Origin: Nitrospiraceae bacterium
Lineage (GTDB): Bacteria; Nitrospirota; Nitrospiria; Nitrospirales; UBA8639
Length of the DNA: 11,865 nt
Assembly (NCBI GenBank): GCA_003523945.1
Contig: DOFS01000384.1
Span: forward strand, 1-11,865
Direction: 5' to 3'
Part shown: piece after piece, positions 7,505-11,865 of the stretch
Numbering within the stretch: position 1 is the stretch's first letter
Layout of the letters: every line of letters begins with the position of its first letter
The notes under the pieces: generated by a model
Database searches by the model: none
What the model was told of the DNA's origin: nothing
Seen by the model: the letters and a program-made list of their open reading frames with translations, nothing else
Made by a program: the position numbers and the translations under genes

Positions 7505-9643
7505 ATGACAGGAAAGATGAATGATAATTTGAAAACACTTACCCATCAATATGTTGCTGTTAATAATGCTATTCGAGCTGTATTCACCTTTGATCAAAAG
7601 GATCCTTCCGTATTCGGAGCTAGTAGAGTTGCGTCGCTTTTCAATGCGGCACAATATGCAAGAGCAGCTTATGATTTGCGAAGTTCAGGTGAAGTTGTTT
7701 CAGACCCTAGGCTCATAGAAAGCTATTTTTCTGATGTGCCCAAACCATTTTTTTTAGTTGAGTTAGACGAGATTAAATTAAGTCAACTAATTAAGCTATA
7801 TGGTCCTGATCTCATGCGAGCAAATATTATAAGTGCTAACCTTATAGAGACCGATTATCAGCCTCTTGTCGCCGGTGGTGCCTGTATACTTGAAACGTGG
7901 GCCACCAGATTATTGGATAAGCCAATTTTAAAAAATAATCCTGGGTTACGAAAAGAAGTATTGCATTTACTTCTTCAAAATGCACCCTATTATTCTCATG
8001 TGACTGGAACAATGATAGCTGGGTCTAATGCTGAATATTCACTTATGTATGATGAGACTTTCCCTTGGTTTTTGACCGTTTATGACTTAGGCAAAAAACC
8101 TGGGTTATCTCAAAAAGAATGGAATGTCGGAATAGCGGAAGAGATGTGTAAGGAGTTCTATGATGAAATTTATGCCGCAATACAGAGAAGATCAACAATG
8201 GTGTCTAATAATAGGTTGAAAATATTAAGATTGCCATTTTCTGATTTGCAGCTTGAAAAGGAAGGCCATTTAAAGTCTTGGTTTTTGGACTACAGCGTTA
8301 CTTTACCTTTTGAATTTAAAGAATTTTTTCCAAAACATTATCATGGTGATAGTTTTTTAGGTGCTCATGTGCGTTATACATATGTAGGTCCACAGATATT
8401 GAGCATTGTAAAGAAACGAATCTCTACTATTGGTGTAGATTTAAATAAATTTGATTTACATGTAAGGACCAAACAGGACGACCATTTAACAGAGGGTAAA
8501 CGAATAAACAGAATTTTGCTAAAAGGAATTCAAGGAGAAGATAAAGGTTTTTTGAAAAAATATTCTAATATATGTGATTTAGCGATCTATGTTTGGCATA
8601 TGAGAAATTGGCATAAAAACAAAAATGGTTTTATTGGATTTACAGACTTTTCTTTCAAGGGAAACATAGTCCATGACACTATTAATTTAGCCAAAGGTAA
8701 TAATAGTGATCCAAAGTATGAGGAGGATTTGTGGGATTTATTGAACTCGCCTTTGAGGCTACATAAAGATAATGTCGATCAACATTTTGGTTACCTAGAT
8801 AAATATATTGAACCGGTATATGTATATGAAGAAGTAGCTTCTCAAATAATCGGATTAGAAAAGAGGATACAAAAGCTTAGAATGAAAATAGAAAGTATTT
8901 CTTTGCTTGCCCAGGAAAGGGAAATAATAAGAGATATATTGGAGGAGTTTGTATCTGAAGTAGGCAATGGGTCAAGAAAAACGATTACTGTTCATTTTTC
9001 GATTATTGAAGAGGCGTTTAAAACTACAAAGGTCGTAGAAGAATTAGAAGAACATTTATATAAGCTTGAGAAAAGGTATGGAAAAAGAAGCGTAGTGGCA
9101 AAAGTGTCTTGTTCTTTCGAATTTTTCAAAAGGCTGAATAATGAATTAACTGTTGAAGTTGATGGTGAAATTATTCGGATAAGTTTACCAATGGAGGAAA
9201 AATATTCTGATTTATTGAAAATACTTGCATATGAACTAAATAATGAGGTTATTGAATATGAGCGCCAAGCAAGGACCGAAAAGGATGCATTGGCTCAACT
9301 ACAAAATGAAGATGAGCAAATAATCAAGCAAGTGCATGATATTTCATTTCATAATATAGATTTGTCGATTTCAAAACCAACTCTTTTCCCCTTAAGAGAC
9401 AATATGGTTTTTGGGCATGCGGTTCAATTGTCTTTTGATTCCAATATTAGTAACTTTATAATAGATGTTCAAAAAATTGAAGATAGTAATCTTCCCTTGG
9501 AAACAAAACGAAGATATTTAATACAAGCAATGCAGCAAGTTTTGCCAATTATAAAAACTTATATCGGGGTAATAATGGGAATTACTTGCCAGGCCCTTCC
9601 GCCACACTTTAATAAAAAAACATATCAGCCAGTAATTCGATAG
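7505..9643 (+). CDS. Large AT-rich orphan protein, function unknown
   Basis: I do not recognise this protein, which has 712 residues from the ATG at 7505 or 708 from the ATG at 7517. The second start is slightly favoured: AAAGGA at 7500-7505 lies 11 bases before it, while nothing lies at a proper distance before 7505. It appears soluble, with no signal peptide. The N-terminal 300 residues look globular and mixed alpha/beta, with many aromatics (PWFLTVYDLG, HYHGDSFLGAHVRYTYVG). Residues about 440-530 and 565-612 are charged and heptad-like (EVASQIIGLEKRIQKLRMKI, EYERQARTEKDALAQLQNED), suggesting coiled coils. A hydrophobic helix lies near 675-695 (VLPIIKTYIGVIMGI). No Walker, HNH, PD-(D/E)XK, HEPN or DDE motif is evident. 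Codon use is much more AT-rich than in the lipase, RRM or SGNH genes, and dead insertion sequences lie upstream, which points to horizontal acquisition. The uninterrupted long frame argues that it is still under selection or only recently acquired. Confidence 0.85.
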   Translation: MTGKMNDNLKTLTHQYVAVNNAIRAVFTFDQKDPSVFGASRVASLFNAAQYARAAYDLRSSGEVVSDPRLIESYFSDVPKPFFLVELDEIKLSQLIKLYGPDLMRANIISANLIETDYQPLVAGGACILETWATRLLDKPILKNNPGLRKEVLHLLLQNAPYYSHVTGTMIAGSNAEYSLMYDETFPWFLTVYDLGKKPGLSQKEWNVGIAEEMCKEFYDEIYAAIQRRSTMVSNNRLKILRLPFSDLQLEKEGHLKSWFLDYSVTLPFEFKEFFPKHYHGDSFLGAHVRYTYVGPQILSIVKKRISTIGVDLNKFDLHVRTKQDDHLTEGKRINRILLKGIQGEDKGFLKKYSNICDLAIYVWHMRNWHKNKNGFIGFTDFSFKGNIVHDTINLAKGNNSDPKYEEDLWDLLNSPLRLHKDNVDQHFGYLDKYIEPVYVYEEVASQIIGLEKRIQKLRMKIESISLLAQEREIIRDILEEFVSEVGNGSRKTITVHFSIIEEAFKTTKVVEELEEHLYKLEKRYGKRSVVAKVSCSFEFFKRLNNELTVEVDGEIIRISLPMEEKYSDLLKILAYELNNEVIEYERQARTEKDALAQLQNEDEQIIKQVHDISFHNIDLSISKPTLFPLRDNMVFGHAVQLSFDSNISNFIIDVQKIEDSNLPLETKRRYLIQAMQQVLPIIKTYIGVIMGITCQALPPHFNKKTYQPVIR

Positions 9644-9934
9644 GGAGGCCCTTTATGTTCGACTGAAAGACATATGCATATGAAAGGAGTAAGCGGTCTT
9701 TGAAAGTAGTTTCTGAGTTCAGTTGAAAAAAGGCGTGGTTTCTGGGCGTGCAGCGGACGGAGCACGTGGCGCACTGGGTAGGGGCCCTACGATTGTTGTA
9801 CATGAGTCGGCTGTTCCCTCCTAAGTTATCTCCGTAAGATCCCAAGAGAGAGCCAAAGGCCAAAACGATGCCTCGAAAATGGTCACCGCACCTTTCCGAA
9901 ACGGACAATAGCGAGGTCACCGTTGTAGAATTGA
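9644..9934. other. Probably decayed sequence between the two right-hand genes
   Basis: Composition returns to moderate GC just after the orphan gene. Plus-strand frames give short protein-like pieces interrupted by stops (for example WVGALRLLYMSRLFPP, then a stop, then DPKREPKAKTMPRKWS). This looks like a broken gene that I cannot name. A minus-strand frame (9609-9920) resembles nothing and lacks a ribosome binding site. CATATGCATATG at 9671-9682 is a perfect 12-base palindrome. No clear terminator follows the orphan gene. Confidence 0.4.
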
Positions 9935-10135
9935 ATGGGAAGCATGACCCAAGCGTTCATTTTTCAACAGCTTGCTAGGTGCCTGAAGATTTTTCAAATC
10001 AGTCAAAATAACTTTCAATTAAAAATTACTTTAGATGATGGTTTCCGGGATAAGAAAGACATTTGGCTAAAAGTCCTAACCGGGCTGCTCATGCTGATAT
10101 GCATTTACCCACTTGATTACAGGAAGACCATTTGA
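9935..10135 (+). CDS. Short frame coupled to the synthetase-like gene
   Basis: A 66-codon frame (alternative ATG at 9944) ends with TGA at 10133-10135, sharing its last base with the ATG of the next gene (TGATG). That is a classical translational-coupling layout. The protein has a polar middle (FQLKITLDDGFRDKKDIW) and a short hydrophobic stretch near the end (VLTGLLMLICIYPL), long enough to touch a membrane. No good Shine-Dalgarno precedes either start. It may be a real small protein, the C-terminal remnant of a longer gene destroyed upstream, or chance. I see no lasso-peptide or other RiPP leader/core features, although the neighbour is of the synthetase class used in such pathways. Confidence 0.32.
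   Translation: MGSMTQAFIFQQLARCLKIFQISQNNFQLKITLDDGFRDKKDIWLKVLTGLLMLICIYPLDYRKTI
10121..10126 (+). promoter_or_regulatory. Shine-Dalgarno site deciding the synthetase-like start
   Basis: AGGAAG lies eight bases before the ATG at 10135 and inside the preceding short frame. It favours ATG over the overlapping TTG at 10132 and supports coupled translation. Confidence 0.6.
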
Positions 10136-11613
10136 TGAAGCTTTGTCGACAGCAAATAGACCATTGGCCGAGATTGTCCTGGTTTGCTAAAGCCACTGAC
10201 GACAGTGTGAACGTTCTCCATGGGTGCCGGGTCGAGTGTTCTGAAGAATGGGTTTTCGAAGGAACGTGGGCAGGGGAATTTGGAAGAGGTGATTTTGATC
10301 GCGGGGTCCCTGTTATCATTGGAACAGGAATTCGCCTGCGAGGTAACACGGTGTCGTTCGTTTGCTCCACTGGTGCACTTGATCGATTGTTCTATGTGAA
10401 AAGAAAGAAAGGGCTACTGATTTCCAATTCATTAGCTTGTCTGTTGTCGGTTGCTAAGCTCCGTTTGGACCCAGCCTTTCCTTACTCAAAAACATTGTTG
10501 GGTTACCTCAATAATCATCGTCATCAACCCAAAATTTTGCCCACGTTAGACGGAGATGAAATCCATTTTCTGACCTATGAAAAACTCGTCTACTCCAAAA
10601 AATCGCTGGAAGAACAAACTCACGCTGAAGAAACTTTCACCTCGTTTGAAGAGTATGAGGGCTTCTTGCATACAAGGATTTTAGCAATTCGAGCAAATTT
10701 GCAGGATGAGCAGCGTCGGTTCAAGGTCGCTCCGGTTGCAACAATTTCTAAAGGGTATGATTCAGCTGCTTCTGCTGCGATTGCCAAGCCCCTTGGCATT
10801 CGTACCGCTCTTACAATCTCGTGCGCTGGAAAGCTGCGGCACGACGATTCAGGTAAAGAGATCGCGGAAAAACTTGGTATCCCGGTAAAAAGCGTTATTG
10901 AACGTCGATCGGCTTATCGAGATTACGATTTAGTTTTTGCGGGCTTGGGACTACCTGGTGATTTAAACATGACACTGTTCGATTATCCCGATGATTTGAC
11001 ACTTTTGGTTGTGGGAACTGCGGGTGATTTTGTGTGGCAAAATGCTTTGAATCAAGAGTTTAATGATTCCCATCATTTCCTGGATCGACACGATACAACC
11101 AGCTGTCAGTTGGCCGAATGGCGATTACATAAAGGGGTGTTTCTTGCCAATCTCCCATCTATCGGGGCTTCCAGATTCGATTGTTTGAAACAAATTAATG
11201 ACAGCCCTGCAATGGATCCGTGGCGGATTGGCGGTAACTACGATCGACCTATCCCACGTAGAATTCTCGAGCAGCAGGGTGTGAGACGTGGTACGTTCGG
11301 AATAAAAAAAATGGGCACAATTGCCGGGTACTCGTTCTATCCCAGCGACCCTGATCAACGGATTGACCTTGAGGCATTTCTTGAACAACATGGTAAATGT
11401 CTTCCGAGAAAATTGGGCAAATTTACGGAGCATGTTCATTGGCTTCGTAAGAAGTTGGAGGACATAGCTCGCAAGAAGAAGTTCGAGAAACTTGCTCGTT
11501 TTGTTCAATTTCCTGATTATGATGACTTGTTCTTCGTTTGGGCGAATAATCGTCTTGCAAAAAACAATTATTCTGTTGTGCCACAAGAATCAGTAGTGGC
11601 CCTGGAAATTTGA
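10135..11613 (+). CDS. Asparagine synthetase-like PP-loop ATPase
   Basis: The 492-residue protein has the layout of asparagine-synthetase-type enzymes: a glutaminase-like N-terminal half and an ATP-pyrophosphatase C-terminal half. The PP-loop is ATISKGYDSAA, with Asp209 and Ser210 (usual form SGG-DS). It is followed by a TISCAGK strand and the EIAEKLGIPVKSV segment that normally holds the second nucleotide-contact region. VVGTAGDFVW at 292-301 corresponds to the SG-GGDE loop. The N-terminal part keeps an ISNSLACLLS-type strand-helix but has no Cys at position 2, so glutamine hydrolysis is unlikely. Another nitrogen donor, or simple carboxylate adenylation, is inferred. A WRIGGNYDRPIPRR segment at 363-376 follows. 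ATG 10135 is preferred over TTG 10132 because AGGAAG at 10121-10126 gives eight-base spacing. The substrate is unknown. Asparagine production itself is improbable given the altered motifs; envelope or small-molecule modification is plausible. Confidence 0.82.
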   Translation: MKLCRQQIDHWPRLSWFAKATDDSVNVLHGCRVECSEEWVFEGTWAGEFGRGDFDRGVPVIIGTGIRLRGNTVSFVCSTGALDRLFYVKRKKGLLISNSLACLLSVAKLRLDPAFPYSKTLLGYLNNHRHQPKILPTLDGDEIHFLTYEKLVYSKKSLEEQTHAEETFTSFEEYEGFLHTRILAIRANLQDEQRRFKVAPVATISKGYDSAASAAIAKPLGIRTALTISCAGKLRHDDSGKEIAEKLGIPVKSVIERRSAYRDYDLVFAGLGLPGDLNMTLFDYPDDLTLLVVGTAGDFVWQNALNQEFNDSHHFLDRHDTTSCQLAEWRLHKGVFLANLPSIGASRFDCLKQINDSPAMDPWRIGGNYDRPIPRRILEQQGVRRGTFGIKKMGTIAGYSFYPSDPDQRIDLEAFLEQHGKCLPRKLGKFTEHVHWLRKKLEDIARKKKFEKLARFVQFPDYDDLFFVWANNRLAKNNYSVVPQESVVALEI

Positions 11614-11664
11614 ACAGCTAAATCAGTAACATTTCTGCCTGTCATCATGCGTCCGGTTTTTTCT
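11614..11664. other. Short gap after the synthetase-like gene
   Basis: No hairpin with a T-tract follows the stop at 11613, although TTTTTTC occurs at about 11657-11663. The stretch leads directly into the remnant of a minus-strand transposase. Confidence 0.4.
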
Positions 11665-11865
11665 TTGTATCCCCAAAATATCCGGCCGGGCGTCTGTCGG
11701 TTCAGCATTTGATGCCGGTTGGACATTATAGAACTGGAAGAAATGAGTTAATCCCATGTGGAGGGCAGCCGGAAATTCATAGATCTACAGGTAGATATTC
11801 TCATACCTCGCACTGCGCCACAACGGGTCCAAAAATACGTTGTCAGAGGTGGCCCCGTCTTTTTG
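11665..11865 (-). pseudogene. Partial third IS3-family transposase remnant (element C)
   Basis: Read on the minus strand from the last base of the window, the sequence gives DGATSDNVFLDPLWRSARYE and then NIYL. This is the C-terminal catalytic part of an IS3-family integrase, where MDNVFIERLWRS-KYE-IYL is usual. The catalytic Glu appears as Asp (LDP for IER). A TAG at 11785-11787 breaks the frame. IYEFPAALHMGLTHFFQFYN follows, and after a one-base shift comes RHQMLNRQTPGRIF, the usual RPHQ-L-Y-TPA end. The pattern differs from both elements A and B. The rest of the gene lies beyond the window edge, so the element is partial here, and it is a pseudogene. Confidence 0.8.

Noticed and set aside
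9935..10135. Short frame as a lasso-peptide or RiPP precursor for the synthetase-like enzyme
   Set aside because: No leader/core pattern, no leader protease or recognition-element gene nearby, and the enzyme lacks the usual cyclase motif form. Kept only as a low-confidence short frame.
1..11865. CRISPR array, tRNA or rRNA genes
   Set aside because: No regularly spaced direct repeats and no cloverleaf or rRNA-like stretches were seen on reading both strands.

Overview
The window looks like a bacterial chromosomal segment of moderate GC. Its left third is ordinary and its right two thirds look like an accessory region. The small RRM protein (positions 1913-2236) and the style of the decayed IS3 transposases remind me of Nitrospira or related Nitrospirota. 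That is an inference from protein style with no marker gene behind it, so the taxonomy is weak.

Left part (1-4000). A cytosolic class-3-type lipase (+) is followed by about 700 bases with no supportable gene. Next comes a single-domain RNA-binding protein (+) with a strong Shine-Dalgarno site and a clear intrinsic terminator, then a membrane-anchored SGNH/GDSL hydrolase (-). These three appear to be independent transcription units. A short leader with a 12-base palindrome and a low-confidence small reading frame lie upstream of the hydrolase.

Middle part (about 4650-7149). This is an insertion-sequence graveyard. Two IS3-family elements of different subgroups lie in the same minus-strand orientation, separated by about 14 bases. 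Both have a recognisable orfA and orfB but are ruined by stops, frameshifts and loss of catalytic residues. The second keeps 27-base imperfect terminal inverted repeats at 5917-5943 and 7123-7149.

Right part (7150-11865). A strikingly AT-rich gene encodes a 708-712 residue protein that I do not recognise. About 490 bases of mostly decayed sequence follow. A short frame there ends in a TGATG overlap with a 492-residue asparagine-synthetase-like PP-loop protein, which has SKGYDS in place of the usual SGG-DS and a glutaminase-like N-terminus without the catalytic Cys. At the right edge, the minus strand carries the C-terminal end of a third, different IS3-family transposase, also broken. The unknown gene and the synthetase-like gene are therefore bracketed by IS3 remnants, consistent with acquired DNA. 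No CRISPR array, tRNA or rRNA was seen.

The best candidate for undescribed biology is the AT-rich orphan gene, with or without the synthetase-like gene beside it. Nothing in the sequence alone proves that the two work together.
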